A program made the position numbers and the translations under genes. Of a stretch of 40,049 nucleotides of DNA, positions 24,328-32,736 are shown one piece after another (within the stretch, counting starts at the first letter, position 1; each line of letters begins with the position of its first letter). Under the pieces are notes generated by a model. That model was not told where the DNA came from, searched no databases, and was given only the letters and a program-made list of their open reading frames with translations. The stretch is taken from assembly GCA_028865725.1 (NCBI GenBank), contig JAGWJP010000002.1, forward strand, positions 1 to 40,049. The letters are read 5' to 3'. Source of the DNA: Patescibacteria group bacterium (GTDB lineage: Bacteria; Patescibacteriota; Minisyncoccia; UBA6257; JACRHW01).

Positions 24328-24936
24328 TTATTTTGGGTCACGGAAGTGTTTAAGCGCGTTCACACACACCACATGGGTGTTCTCAAAAATATCGCGCAAA
24401 AACCTGTCAAACATGGAATAGCGATATTGGAACTCCTTCGTATCAAGAACCGTGTAGTTAAGCGGGCGGCCAAACAGCACATCGCACTTCTTGATAAACT
24501 CATCCACCTGTTTCATCTTTACCCCATCGCCGACAATAAACAAATCCACTCCTTCCGGCGCGCCCACAAAAAGCCCCGCTACCACGATAAGTTTGAGCCT
24601 TCCCAGTTTCTTGCACGCATCAAGAAATGTGTCGCGTTGTTCATGCGATACCTTCATCACAAGGTCCTCAAGTTCATTGAGATAAGGAAACTTATCGTTC
24701 AATTGAAACGATCCTGCAACGCCAGGAGTAGGCTTTAATACGCCAAGCTTAATGAGATCATGGAGCGCAGGCCCGAAAAAATCCTCAGGCAACCCCATCT
24801 CGTGAAATAAGTGACGCTTGCTGAGCGACCCTTTTTGTAAACGGAAAAAGAGGCGCAAAAGAATCACCCGCGCCTCTCCTCCCAAGATACCCGATAGTGC
24901 CGTATCAGAAAACTTACTTAACTTCCACGGTTGCAC
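24328..24936 (-). CDS. winged-helix protein with nucleotidyltransferase-like C-terminal domain
   Basis: About 200 residues: [18 protein letters not shown] and [13 protein letters not shown] suggest an ArsR-like winged helix of the type that precedes nucleotidyltransferase-like domains; [24 protein letters not shown] with the G-x-D-L-F-I strand resembles the MNT fold, but the GSxxxGxxxSDxD signature is degenerate (GAPEGVD). The start is unclear. A GTG at 24936 or an ATG at 24990 both overlap rplL, by 23 or 77 bp, and neither has a good ribosome site. The gene follows rplL and may be co-transcribed with it. Function unknown. Confidence 0.6.
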   Translation of the reverse strand: MQPWKLSKFSDTALSGILGGEARVILLRLFFRLQKGSLSKRHLFHEMGLPEDFFGPALHDLIKLGVLKPTPGVAGSFQLNDKFPYLNELEDLVMKVSHEQRDTFLDACKKLGRLKLIVVAGLFVGAPEGVDLFIVGDGVKMKQVDEFIKKCDVLFGRPLNYTVLDTKEFQYRYSMFDRFLRDIFENTHVVCVNALKHFRDPK

Positions 24937-25309
24937 CTGCTTCTTCGAGTTTCTTTTTAATTTCGTCTGCTTCTTCTTGCTTGACGCCATCTTTGACTGG
25001 TTTAGGTGCGTTATCGACCAAATCTTTTGCCTCTTTAAGACCAAGACCCGTCAACTCACGCACTGCCTTAATAACTTGAATCTTTTGTTCCCCCGCTGAT
25101 TTCAGTACGACTGAAAATGAGGTTTTTTCCTCTGCGACGGGGGCTCCTGCTGCCATGCCTGCCATGGGCATTCCCATCGCAACTGGGGCTGCAGTAACAT
25201 CAAATCGATCTTCCAGAACTTTCACAAGCTCTGCAAGATCTGATACACTCATCTTCTCCACCTCGCTTACAATTGCTTCAAACTTTTTTGGTACTGTTGT
25301 TTCCTCCAT
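24914..25309 (-). CDS. rplL: 50S ribosomal protein L7/L12
   Basis: The 131-residue protein shows the L7/L12 layout: N-terminal dimerisation helices ([14 protein letters not shown]), an alanine/glycine/methionine hinge ([20 protein letters not shown]) and the C-terminal domain ([29 protein letters not shown]). Multiple copies on L10 form the stalk that recruits translation factors. It follows rplJ after 45 bp. Confidence 0.96.
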   Translation of the reverse strand: MEETTVPKKFEAIVSEVEKMSVSDLAELVKVLEDRFDVTAAPVAMGMPMAGMAAGAPVAEEKTSFSVVLKSAGEQKIQVIKAVRELTGLGLKEAKDLVDNAPKPVKDGVKQEEADEIKKKLEEAGATVEVK

Positions 25310-25354
25310 ATTTTTTATTTAACAATTTAGATTAATTTAATCAACTCTTGCATC

Positions 25355-25879
25355 CTACGCTTTTTTATCTTGAATATTATGCAACACACTTACCAGATTA
25401 CGCATATTCCCTTGCAATACACCCACCAACCCGCGCAAAGGATACCCCGCCGCATACACAAATTGACTGAGCAACACTTCCTTAGATGGCAATTGTGCAA
25501 GCGCGAGAATACGTTCCCCTGAATAAAACTCATGATCAATAAATCCTCCGAGGATAGAAAAACCTTCAAGTTTTTTAGAAAAATCAAAAATCGTTTTCGC
25601 GTGAGCTACCTCGTCCCCTGACCCGAGTGTCAGCATGACCGATCCGTCTCCCTCAAATAATTCCTGATTGCTCAAGCCTTGTGTGCCAAGCGCGAGATTC
25701 AAAAGTGTCTTTTTTGCCGTTTTGCTTGAAATCTTTTTTTCTTTCAGTGCACGACGCAGGTTCTGCAGGTCAGAAAAGGGCAACTTAGAATACCCGCCAA
25801 GAATTGCGACACGATTATCCCGCACTTTCTTTGAAAGCTCTTGTACGATAGACTCTTTTTCTTTTCGTGTAAGTGCCAT
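25355..25879 (-). CDS. rplJ: 50S ribosomal protein L10
   Basis: The 174-residue protein begins MALTRKEKESIVQELSKKVR and has the L10 RNA-binding domain (ALKEKKISSKTAKKTLLNLAL) and a C-terminal helix for L7/L12 attachment. No ribosome site is seen; the start is preceded by the AT-rich word AAAAGCTAATTCACTAA. Its expression is probably controlled by the leader at 25925-26036, which L10 itself binds in other bacteria. Confidence 0.94.
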   Translation of the reverse strand: MALTRKEKESIVQELSKKVRDNRVAILGGYSKLPFSDLQNLRRALKEKKISSKTAKKTLLNLALGTQGLSNQELFEGDGSVMLTLGSGDEVAHAKTIFDFSKKLEGFSILGGFIDHEFYSGERILALAQLPSKEVLLSQFVYAAGYPLRGLVGVLQGNMRNLVSVLHNIQDKKA

Positions 25880-25924
25880 ACGTTAGTGAATTAGCTTTTA
25901 GCTTTTAGGTTATTAGTTACCGTT

Positions 25925-26036
25925 TAAAAAATTAAAAAATGGACCTGAAAGTCCATAGAACAAAAAACATTCCTGTGTCCTCGGCGGGCTTTACGCTCTT
26001 TTTATGCTTGAGCTACCTGCTGTCTATGGATATAAG
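25925..26036 (-). promoter_or_regulatory. L10-type ribosomal protein leader with attenuator
   Basis: On the minus strand the leader contains GACAGCAGGTAGCTC and AAGCCCGCCGAGGACA, the conserved L10-binding core of the L10 leader family. It ends in a terminator hairpin GGAC/GTCC extended to ATGGAC/GTCCAT (25939-25956) followed by T-rich sequence. The leader's outer strand (26030-26023) can instead pair with 25959-25952, which overlaps the terminator arm, so the two folds exclude each other. Confidence 0.8.
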
Positions 26037-26037
26037 A

Positions 26038-26066
26038 ATACTAGCAGAAACTCAAAAAAGAGTCAA
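26038..26066 (-). promoter_or_regulatory. rplJL promoter
   Basis: TTGACT (26066-26061), 17-nt spacer, and extended -10 TGC-TAGTAT (26043-26038), directly upstream of the L10 leader. Confidence 0.7.
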
Positions 26067-26120
26067 TACCATCTACAATCCTACAATCCATTGTATGTGG
26101 CACTTCATATTAAAAAATAA

Positions 26121-26146
26121 CAAAAACCCGCACATATGTACGGGGT
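26121..26146 (-). terminator. terminator after the metallophosphoesterase gene
   Basis: CCCCGTACATATGTGCGGG on the minus strand forms a near-perfect palindromic stem followed by TTTTTG, just past the stop at 26154. Confidence 0.75.
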
Positions 26147-26153
26147 TATAAAA

Positions 26154-28220
26154 TTAGCGCAAGGGCAGATCACCAAAACTGGCGAGATATTTCGCAACGC
26201 GAATGACCATCGATTCTGTGATTTTATCAGCTTCAACAATACGCCGATCGAGGGGATGAATCATATCATCATGAAATTCGATCGTATTCTTCAAGAGTTT
26301 ACCTGTTCTTGGATCAACCCATACCGTGACTGCCACAGGCCCATAATCGACCACTTTGTTAATTTTCTTTTCAAACTGCGTCGTCTTCAGCATTGCACCA
26401 AGCATGATACCCAAGTAGGTGCGGCCAAATTGTGGAAAATGAATTGCTGCAGCGGTATGAAAGTTGCCAACAAGCTCCAACACAACGTCTAACGGGTGTT
26501 TACGAGCGACATGAGCCTCAATCACCTGCTGGACACGAGCGCTTTTCGTTTCCGCACCACCCTTATGCGGGTGTGTGACACCGATACCGATGCCATTGAT
26601 TTCAACGCGTTCCGTTTCGCCCACACGCACGATATGCTTATTTACAAGACGTTCAATCGTTGCATAAGAAACTCCGGGAACACGCTCGGACACTCCTGCA
26701 ATAAGAATACGCTTGATTTCCCGTTCAAAGTCCCAAAGCGGTAATCCCAATTGCTGGAAATGCACCCACATATCATGATTACCAAGACAGTATACAAACG
26801 TAATCAAACATTTTTCAATACGCTCTTCGGGTGTTAATTTATCACCTTTATATTTTTCGTACCGGCGGTCAAAAATCTGCAACAACACATTACCATGCAG
26901 TTGTGCTGCCTTGAGGCTTTGCTTGTCATACGTATTAAGCGTAGGAATAACTTCGCCACTCGAACCAAAGTTATGCGCCAAGCCCTGAATGATATCGCCG
27001 CATCCGAAAAGTGCGTCTGTATCTTCTGCAAGCACGGGGATGTAATTCACAAACGTCGCATAGAGAGATTTGAGTGCACCGACATGAAGACATGCATACG
27101 CCACAACGCGAATTTTTTTCGCACGCTCCATCAATGTGTTCAAATTAATCCTTACGCCATAATCACGTTCTTTCGAGAGTTCATAACGGTTAATTTCGGG
27201 TTTATAGACTGCGAGTCCCCGCGCAATGAGAGCGTCAAGGTTCTTTTTAAGGTACGCCTTTTCTTCCTCAACTTTTTCCGGTTTCTTTTGATCGGCGTGA
27301 AAACCGTACAAGTGATTATACAGAGTATCAAATCCTTGACTATTTTGGCTCAAGTGGAACAAAACACGTTTCTTGTCAACAGGCATCTCTTCTGGAATAA
27401 GAGATTGACGTTCCATGCTTACAAAGGGTCGGAAATCAAATGTATCTTCCACGTACCTTACATTCTTACCCTCTAGACGCATTGATACCACAACGCACCC
27501 AACCATACTTTCCGTCGTTCTTACCTTGTTGATCTTATATCCTGCGGGTGCAGAAATCGTGGGAACTCCCTGAAGGGACGGGATGTTGGCTCCAGATCCT
27601 GTACATCCTGCCAAGATCAAAACGGGTCGCTCCCCCGTAAACGTCCTTCCTGCAAATGGTCGCGCAAGGCGTTGCAATAAATTGGTCACCAACCTCGAAT
27701 ACCAAGGCTTATGCTGGGGAACTAGTACACGAATCTCTGCCGGTTTGGGCCACTGAATAGGAATACGCGGTTCTGCGTCATCAAGATACAGTCTAATATC
27801 CTTTTGCCGTTCATTCCGTATTTCAAAAAGACGAACCAAAATTTCTCGGCAAATACTATCTTCGTCTGCCGCGTCATATGCAGGCGCAGGAGAAGAAATA
27901 ATATGATAATTAACTCCTTCAGGAAGGGTTGGCAAAAAATCACTCAGCTTATGAGCCAAGGTGTCTACAAATTGATCCCGAAATTCTTCTTTCTCATCCC
28001 TCGCTCGAATACCATTTTCCTTCAATGCGCTCTTAAAAAGAGTCTTGATATACTTCCCCGCAAGAAGACCACCCGCGACAATAACCGATTGAACTCTTTC
28101 CAACACTACGACATCTCTCACAAGATCCATCAAATACTTACGGTTAAGCCCCGGATCAGGAAAATTCAGTTGAGAAATAGCCAAAAATTTCCACGTATGA
28201 GGAATTTTGGTGTCTTCCAC
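26154..28220 (-). CDS. large protein with a metallophosphoesterase domain and a degenerate N-terminal copy
   Basis: In this 688-residue protein the C-terminal half has metallophosphoesterase motifs in order: ACLHVG (C377, H379 where DxH is usual), FGCGD (about 405-409), GNHD (480-483), GNFH (585-588) and THPH (549-552). The N-terminal 220 residues mimic the same fold with decayed motifs: ISQLNF for SDLHF and VIVAGGLLAG for VIVAGDLL. The middle (280-370, HLSQNSQGFDTLYNH) looks like a helical linker or winged helix. It starts with GTG at 28220 behind AAGGA. Predicted soluble; substrate unknown. A DNA polymerase II small-subunit-like arrangement is conceivable but unproven. Confidence 0.6.
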   Translation of the reverse strand: MEDTKIPHTWKFLAISQLNFPDPGLNRKYLMDLVRDVVVLERVQSVIVAGGLLAGKYIKTLFKSALKENGIRARDEKEEFRDQFVDTLAHKLSDFLPTLPEGVNYHIISSPAPAYDAADEDSICREILVRLFEIRNERQKDIRLYLDDAEPRIPIQWPKPAEIRVLVPQHKPWYSRLVTNLLQRLARPFAGRTFTGERPVLILAGCTGSGANIPSLQGVPTISAPAGYKINKVRTTESMVGCVVVSMRLEGKNVRYVEDTFDFRPFVSMERQSLIPEEMPVDKKRVLFHLSQNSQGFDTLYNHLYGFHADQKKPEKVEEEKAYLKKNLDALIARGLAVYKPEINRYELSKERDYGVRINLNTLMERAKKIRVVAYACLHVGALKSLYATFVNYIPVLAEDTDALFGCGDIIQGLAHNFGSSGEVIPTLNTYDKQSLKAAQLHGNVLLQIFDRRYEKYKGDKLTPEERIEKCLITFVYCLGNHDMWVHFQQLGLPLWDFEREIKRILIAGVSERVPGVSYATIERLVNKHIVRVGETERVEINGIGIGVTHPHKGGAETKSARVQQVIEAHVARKHPLDVVLELVGNFHTAAAIHFPQFGRTYLGIMLGAMLKTTQFEKKINKVVDYGPVAVTVWVDPRTGKLLKNTIEFHDDMIHPLDRRIVEADKITESMVIRVAKYLASFGDLPLR

Positions 28221-28314
28221 CGCATATCACTTCCTTTTTTCAAGGTACTTGAACTTAGTGTACCTAGTTTTTTGGAAAGGTAAAGTTGACCTTATCTATT
28301 GTTGTGGTGAAAAT

Positions 28315-29745
28315 TTACTTCACATCGATGTCGTGGCTATTACTCTCTCGTATGCCCGCCTGCGTAATCCGAACATATTCCCCTTTCTGCGACATCTCCT
28401 TAATCGTCATCGCGCCCAGATAGCTCATTCCGGAACGAAGCCCTCCCATAAGCGGTGCTACGGTGGCGCCCAACGATCCTTTATAAGGTACGGTGGCCTC
28501 TACCCCCTCAGGAGTAATACTTTGATAGTCTGTCGTTTGTTGAGGATTTAAAAGCTCGTTTTTATCCACATTTGCACCGAGCGACGCCATACCGCGATAC
28601 CGCTTATAACGCGCGCCATTTTTTACAATCTCAACACCCGGACTTTCATCAGTACCGGCAAACATACTCCCAATCATAACACTTTCCGCCCCCGCTGCGA
28701 GCGCCTTAGTAATATCGCCCGAATACTTAATACCACCGTCTGCAATCACAGGAATTCCTAATCGTTTTGCCATCTTGGCGCACTGAAGTACTGCGGAAAA
28801 CTGAGGCACGCCGACCCCTGTCATAATGCGCGTCGTACACGCTGCACCCGGACCGATTCCTACCTTTACTGCGTGCGCGCCCCACGCGACCACATCGCGC
28901 ACTCCTTCCGCGGTGGCAATATTGCCTGCGATGATATCAACACTATGTCCCGTAATTTTTTTAATCTTTGCAATTGCCTCTTTCATCATAATGGAGTGCC
29001 CGTGTGCAATATCAATCACAATACAATCAACACCTGCATCCACAAGTGCCTTGGTGCGCGCCACATAATCTCCTACTACTCCCACGGCAGCACCAACCAA
29101 AAGACGCCCCTTATTATCTTTTGCCGCATGCGGATTGCGCATACGCGTCACAATATCTTTCTTCGTAATAAGCCCCACGAGTTTTCCTTTGGCATCGACG
29201 AGAGGCAACTTTTCTATTTTATGCAGCTTGAACATCTCTTCCGCGCCGGACATCGAAATCTTACGGGAGGCGGTAATCAATCTCGTTGTCATAACATCCT
29301 TCACGCACAACAATCCGTCACGCACAAACTCAATATCACGATTTGTGAGAATACCGACAAGAGTATGCTTGCGATCCACCACCAGCAATGCCGCGCCTAA
29401 ATGCTGCATCCTCGCGCGCGCTTCGGTAAGCAATGTCTCAGGCTCCACGGTATAGGGGTCATCGATCACAAACGCTTCAGCACGTTTTACTTTCAACACC
29501 TCTTCGACTTCACGTTCTACAGACATAAAGCGATGAATAATACCAATACCCCCCAACCGTGCCAGAGCAATAGCCATTCTCGATTCTGTCACCGTATCCA
29601 TATTTGCGCTTACGATAGGGATTTCAAGCTTAATATGAACCGTAAGTTGTGTTGCGGTACACGGATCCTTCCTTGAACGCACAGAGGAAAAACGCGGCAC
29701 AAGAAGTACATCATCGTAACTTAACGCGAGAAGCGGGTCTTTCAT
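28315..29745 (-). CDS. guaB: IMP dehydrogenase
   Basis: The 476-residue enzyme has the barrel start [20 protein letters not shown], two CBS domains (about 90-205, [19 protein letters not shown] and [19 protein letters not shown]), and the catalytic loop [20 protein letters not shown] with the active cysteine. The glycine-rich [17 protein letters not shown] phosphate site and the C-terminal flap follow. It oxidises IMP to XMP, the committed step to GTP. The single gene is divergent from the kinase at 29815. Confidence 0.96.
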   Translation of the reverse strand: MKDPLLALSYDDVLLVPRFSSVRSRKDPCTATQLTVHIKLEIPIVSANMDTVTESRMAIALARLGGIGIIHRFMSVEREVEEVLKVKRAEAFVIDDPYTVEPETLLTEARARMQHLGAALLVVDRKHTLVGILTNRDIEFVRDGLLCVKDVMTTRLITASRKISMSGAEEMFKLHKIEKLPLVDAKGKLVGLITKKDIVTRMRNPHAAKDNKGRLLVGAAVGVVGDYVARTKALVDAGVDCIVIDIAHGHSIMMKEAIAKIKKITGHSVDIIAGNIATAEGVRDVVAWGAHAVKVGIGPGAACTTRIMTGVGVPQFSAVLQCAKMAKRLGIPVIADGGIKYSGDITKALAAGAESVMIGSMFAGTDESPGVEIVKNGARYKRYRGMASLGANVDKNELLNPQQTTDYQSITPEGVEATVPYKGSLGATVAPLMGGLRSGMSYLGAMTIKEMSQKGEYVRITQAGIRESNSHDIDVK

Positions 29746-29814
29746 AAAGTATGAAAAAGAGGTATGGTTACGTTATAATAGAAATACATTATTAGTATAG
29801 CCTATTTTATTGCT

Positions 29815-30195
29815 ATGAAACATCCTCGATCGCGCCACCTTTTTCACACGTTTGGCGCAGCGTTAAACGGCATACGGATTGCATTTCAGGAAGAGCTTTC
29901 ATTTAAGATCATGATTGCGATTGCATTCTTCGCTATTATTGCCATGATCATCCTTCCCACCTCGCGCACAGAAAAAGCAGTGGCGTGGGTAATGATCTTT
30001 TCGGTACTTGTTCTCGAGCTTATCAACGCAGTGGTGGAACGAATATTGGATATTATGTACCCTGATTACAATCCGCGCATAGGCGCAATCAAGGATTTAA
30101 TGGCCGGGATTGTTCTTGTTGCTGCGCTCGGAAGCCTCATTATTGCGTGGCTCATCTTCGCCTCTAAAATTCCATTATTGCAAAGTTTGGTATAA
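29815..30195 (+). CDS. dgkA: diacylglycerol/undecaprenol kinase
   Basis: The 126-residue membrane protein has the DgkA pattern: an amphipathic N-terminus (FGAALNGIRIAFQEELSFKI), three membrane helices (about 31-48, 53-71, 97-118), the catalytic E-L-INAVVERILD and the IGAIKDLMAGIVL signature. In bacteria with peptidoglycan this family recycles undecaprenol, which suits the division and wall genes elsewhere in the window. It ends in a bidirectional terminator. Confidence 0.9.
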   Translation: MKHPRSRHLFHTFGAALNGIRIAFQEELSFKIMIAIAFFAIIAMIILPTSRTEKAVAWVMIFSVLVLELINAVVERILDIMYPDYNPRIGAIKDLMAGIVLVAALGSLIIAWLIFASKIPLLQSLV

Positions 30196-30213
30196 CACAA
30201 ACAAAAAAATGAA

Positions 30214-30245
30214 TAAAAAACCCTCCTTACAGGGGGGCTTTTTTA
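30214..30245. terminator. bidirectional terminator shared by dgkA and the HAD gene
   Basis: CCCTCC pairs with GGGGGG around TTACA, with A-run left and T-run right. The TAA of the convergent HAD gene (30227-30229) lies in the loop. Confidence 0.75.
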
Positions 30246-30859
30246 CATGAGAACCGCACGCCAAAAAAGGCAAGCGCATCATGAATAGTCGAAAAAATAT
30301 GTTTTTCGGACACGCCTCCTTCGCGAAATGCGTCACGTTGTGCCGCATTTCGCGCAATCGCGGCAAATCGACATCCGCTCTCTTTTACTGCGAAATAATC
30401 GACGGGATCATCCCCTACATACAACACATCCTGAGGAAAAAGTCCCTCACGTTCAAAAAATGAATGGAAGAGGGGCCAAAAGGGTGTTGGTTTCGTTTCT
30501 ATCTGTATCCAGGGTAATGAAGCGTCATGCCATGTATTCCATAAACCTCGAATGGCGCCTATAACCCCGAAAGTGCTAATCGGTATTCGTGCGCGATGAA
30601 GCATTGACTCCAAAAACATTTTACTACGATTTGTGACGATCCCAATGATGTAACACTCTGACAAGGCGCGCAATTCTTCTCGAGAGAGAAACAAGCGAGG
30701 ACGATCAATTACATAATCTATGAGTTCGAGTATTTCAAAGATCCTTTCACACAACCATCCTTTACAGGAAAACCGAACGAGATTCTGTACAAAGAATTTA
30801 AACGAAGACGCATAGTGCAGCGTCCCATCCCAATCAAACAGAATACAACGAGGAGGCAC
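30227..30859 (-). CDS. HAD-family hydrolase
   Basis: The 210-residue protein has HAD motif I FDWDGTL at 8-14, motif II VTNRS near 75, a lysine in TKPTPFW and motif IV VGDDPVDYFAV near 149. It is probably a small-molecule phosphatase of the phosphoglycolate phosphatase type. The start is GTG at 30859, six nt behind GAGGTGA. The helical cap is small. It sits alone, convergent to dgkA. The precise substrate cannot be inferred. Confidence 0.8.
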   Translation of the reverse strand: MPPRCILFDWDGTLHYASSFKFFVQNLVRFSCKGWLCERIFEILELIDYVIDRPRLFLSREELRALSECYIIGIVTNRSKMFLESMLHRARIPISTFGVIGAIRGLWNTWHDASLPWIQIETKPTPFWPLFHSFFEREGLFPQDVLYVGDDPVDYFAVKESGCRFAAIARNAAQRDAFREGGVSEKHIFSTIHDALAFFGVRFSCKKAPL

Positions 30860-30930
30860 TTCTCATCACCTCATTTCTCGTCATGAATACAATGAACTGG
30901 CTCCGTTATACCACGACATTCAATATGATG

Positions 30931-30951
30931 CAAAAAACGCGCAGAGCGCGT
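30931..30951 (-). terminator. terminator after the gene at 30960
   Basis: ACGCGC-TCT-GCGCGT on the minus strand followed by TTTTTTG. The stem is perfect. Confidence 0.85.
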
Positions 30952-30959
30952 CATAATAA

Positions 30960-31355
30960 TTAAAGCTCAAAGAAATCATCTGTGCGCATCGCAAATGCAA
31001 ATGCTACTTCAATAGACCGCATCCTATTTTGATCCTCTATGCGTGAAAGAGAACACAACTCCCTACGATATGCTTTTGGGTATAACATAAGCCGCCAATC
31101 AGGATGACGAGTGTGGCAAAGAACGCTCAACTGCTCCAATGCATTCATAAATTCATTAGACTCAGGCATTTTCTCTTTGTCATTAAAAGAAAATCCTCCA
31201 AAATAATCATGCGGCAACCCCTCGCTGTGGAATACGCAACGCACGTTCCACAAAAAAATATGCCATGCGCGCGCATTGGGTTGCGGAAAGCTTTTCACGT
31301 TATGTTCATCCCCTGCATACTCCATAAATAGGCGCAAAAAATCTGAAAGCGTCAT
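30960..31355 (-). CDS. hypothetical protein
   Basis: A 131-residue soluble protein with many aromatic residues (DFLRLFMEYAGDEHNVKSF, RAWHIFLWNVRCVFHSEGLP) and no known motif. The ATG at 31355 is preferred because GGAGG lies 8 nt upstream; another ATG at 31370 with AAGGA is possible. It has its own strong terminator. Size, ribosome site and composition resemble the unknown genes at 15380 and 33674, but I see no sequence similarity among them. Confidence 0.6.
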   Translation of the reverse strand: MTLSDFLRLFMEYAGDEHNVKSFPQPNARAWHIFLWNVRCVFHSEGLPHDYFGGFSFNDKEKMPESNEFMNALEQLSVLCHTRHPDWRLMLYPKAYRRELCSLSRIEDQNRMRSIEVAFAFAMRTDDFFEL

Positions 31356-31666
31356 GTGAACATCCTCCATCGCGCAGCCCTTCCTTATCAACGTCCTGTG
31401 GCACATGTTACCACATTACGTAATCTTTTCCAATTCTCCCCCGCAAACGACGCACGCACGGACCTCATAACTCTCATTATCATACCACCTGTCTTCTGGC
31501 CGCTAATGTGATACTAAATATTACATTTACCACCATCCATGCCACGGGATACAAAAAGGTTAAAATATTCAATTGCCGCAACGCAAAAATGCTCAATCCA
31601 TGACGAAATGCATTGATTTCATACGAGATCAGTGTTTCAGAATGAGGCTCATGCGTGCGTCGTTTG
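31356..31666. repeat. gene-free stretch bounded by a 20-bp perfect inverted repeat
   Basis: CCCCGCAAACGACGCACGCA (31439-31458) is repeated inverted at 31652-31671, and the right arm runs into the 3' end of tRNA-Trp. The 193 bp between arms contain a minus-strand frame (up to 31677) with one hydrophobic stretch (LTFLYPVAWMVVNVIFSITL), but it begins inside the tRNA and lacks a ribosome site, so it is not called. Confidence 0.75.
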
Positions 31667-31737
31667 CGGGGCCACAAGGATTCGAACCTTGATCATTGGT
31701 TTTGGAGACCAACATTCTACCATTGAACTATAGCCCC
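31667..31737 (-). tRNA. tRNA-Trp (CCA)
   Basis: 71-nt cloverleaf: acceptor GGGGCTA/TGGCCCC, anticodon stem TTGGT/ACCAA around CTCCAAA (anticodon CCA), T-loop TTCGAAT, discriminator G. The 3' CCA is not encoded. Confidence 0.93.
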
Positions 31738-32074
31738 TCGTTATTCATTTATCATAAAACGGATAAGGATCAAAACACAACAGACACCTATTCGGCATCG
31801 CCTTTCAGAATAAAAAACATCCGCATTTGAATGCAGAGCGCGAAGAACACAAGACTCCATATATAATCTCTATTCTCTGCACATAAAAATCCACTCATTT
31901 GGATACAGTTCGCGAAAGCAATCATTGAAGAAGTAAATTTCAAAACGACCAAGAACGCTTACTGGTTGGATGAAATTCAAGGAAAAATCGAGCACCGGAA
32001 CGAAGTTTACTTTTTTGTAAATAGAGTGAGGAGCGCAGATTTTGACGCAGAAGTTCGCCAACCAGCAAGCGTTC
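31738..32074. other. 337-bp gap with a long imperfect inverted repeat
   Basis: AAGAACGCTTACTGGTTGG (31951-31969) and its near-complement CCAACCAGCAAGCGTTCCT (32058-32076) enclose 88 bp; 17 of 19 positions pair. The right arm overlaps the rpmG stop codon. Open frames cross the gap on both strands, but none has a start codon with a ribosome site. secE, often found between tRNA-Trp and nusG, was looked for and not seen. Confidence 0.6.
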
Positions 32075-32245
32075 CTACCTCTTGATTTCTTTGTGAGCTT
32101 TACGTGCCCTGCACCACTTACAATACTTCTGGAGGTCAAGTTTGCGCTCCACCGTCTTCTTATTTTTCCGTGTATAATAGTTAATGTGGCTGCAAGCCGT
32201 GCATTTCAGCCGTATTAAATTTTGACTAAATTTTGATGTTGCCAT
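32075..32245 (-). CDS. rpmG: 50S ribosomal protein L33
   Basis: A 56-residue basic protein starting MATSKFSQNLIRLKCTACSH, with C15-x2-C18 and C42-x2-C45 (CTAC, CKWC), the zinc-binding form of L33, and NYYTRKNKK between. Its length is standard. It is too short for many gene finders but unmistakable. The start at 32245 follows an AAAAGCTAATTACTAA word rather than a ribosome site. It lies in a tRNA-rich stretch, between tRNA-Thr and tRNA-Trp, as in many genomes. Confidence 0.93.
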   Translation of the reverse strand: MATSKFSQNLIRLKCTACSHINYYTRKNKKTVERKLDLQKYCKWCRARKAHKEIKR

Positions 32246-32347
32246 GATCGGGCGTTTAGTAATTAGCTTTTAACTGTGAGAATAGCAAAGATACTGAGAG
32301 CTTTATTTAAGCAGATCTTCGCACACTTTGCAACCCACACACGGGTG

Positions 32348-32419
32348 AGCCGATGGAGAGAATCGGACTCTCGACCTCCATCTTACCAAGATGGCGTTCT
32401 GCCACTGAACTACATCGGC
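32348..32419 (-). tRNA. tRNA-Thr (GGT)
   Basis: 72-nt cloverleaf: acceptor GCCGATG/CATCGGC, anticodon stem CCATC/GATGG around TTGGTAA (anticodon GGT). Discriminator T, CCA not encoded. Confidence 0.93.
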
Positions 32420-32454
32420 ATGAGAAAAAAGCGTTAGACTTGCTTGTTCTCTTG

Positions 32455-32526
32455 TGCCGCGGGGGTGAATCGAACACCCGACGCCATCCTCTTCAGGGAT
32501 GCGCTCTACCACTGAGCTACCGCGGC
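32455..32526 (-). tRNA. tRNA-Phe (GAA)
   Basis: 72-nt cloverleaf: acceptor GCCGCGG/CCGCGGC, anticodon stem CATCC/GGATG around CTGAAGA (anticodon GAA), T-loop TTCGATT. Position 37 is G, where tRNA-Phe usually has A. Discriminator A, CCA not encoded. Confidence 0.9.
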
Positions 32527-32648
32527 ATTAATAATGTGACCCTACTTTTCATTTTTTAATTTCCGTCCTAATATATGCGGCATTTTTCTGACGCATCATC
32601 GACATACTAGCTATTACTGTAACAGAAATCGTAAAAAAAGAGAAGGGT

Positions 32649-32677
32649 TTGAATAACACGGGTTTACAAGATAATAT
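32649..32677 (+). promoter_or_regulatory. promoter for the patatin-like gene
   Basis: TTGAAT (32649-32654), 17-nt spacer, TAATAT (32672-32677), about 60 nt upstream of the start at 32737. Confidence 0.5.
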
Positions 32678-32736
32678 AAGTGCGCTACACAATAAAGAGC
32701 GGGATGATCTTTAAAACAAGAAAAGGGTGTATACGC

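Noticed and set aside
24048-24341. 97-codon minus-strand frame
   Set aside because: It spans tRNA-Val and its partial copy, so the apparent protein is a by-product of tRNA sequence.
31480-31677. Possible SecE or small membrane protein next to tRNA-Trp
   Set aside because: The frame starts inside the tRNA, has no ribosome site, and lacks the SecE EVR-ELKKV-WP pattern; only one hydrophobic stretch supports it.
31870-32139. 89-codon minus-strand frame
   Set aside because: It overlaps rpmG in another frame, is rich in Phe and Cys, and crosses an inverted repeat.
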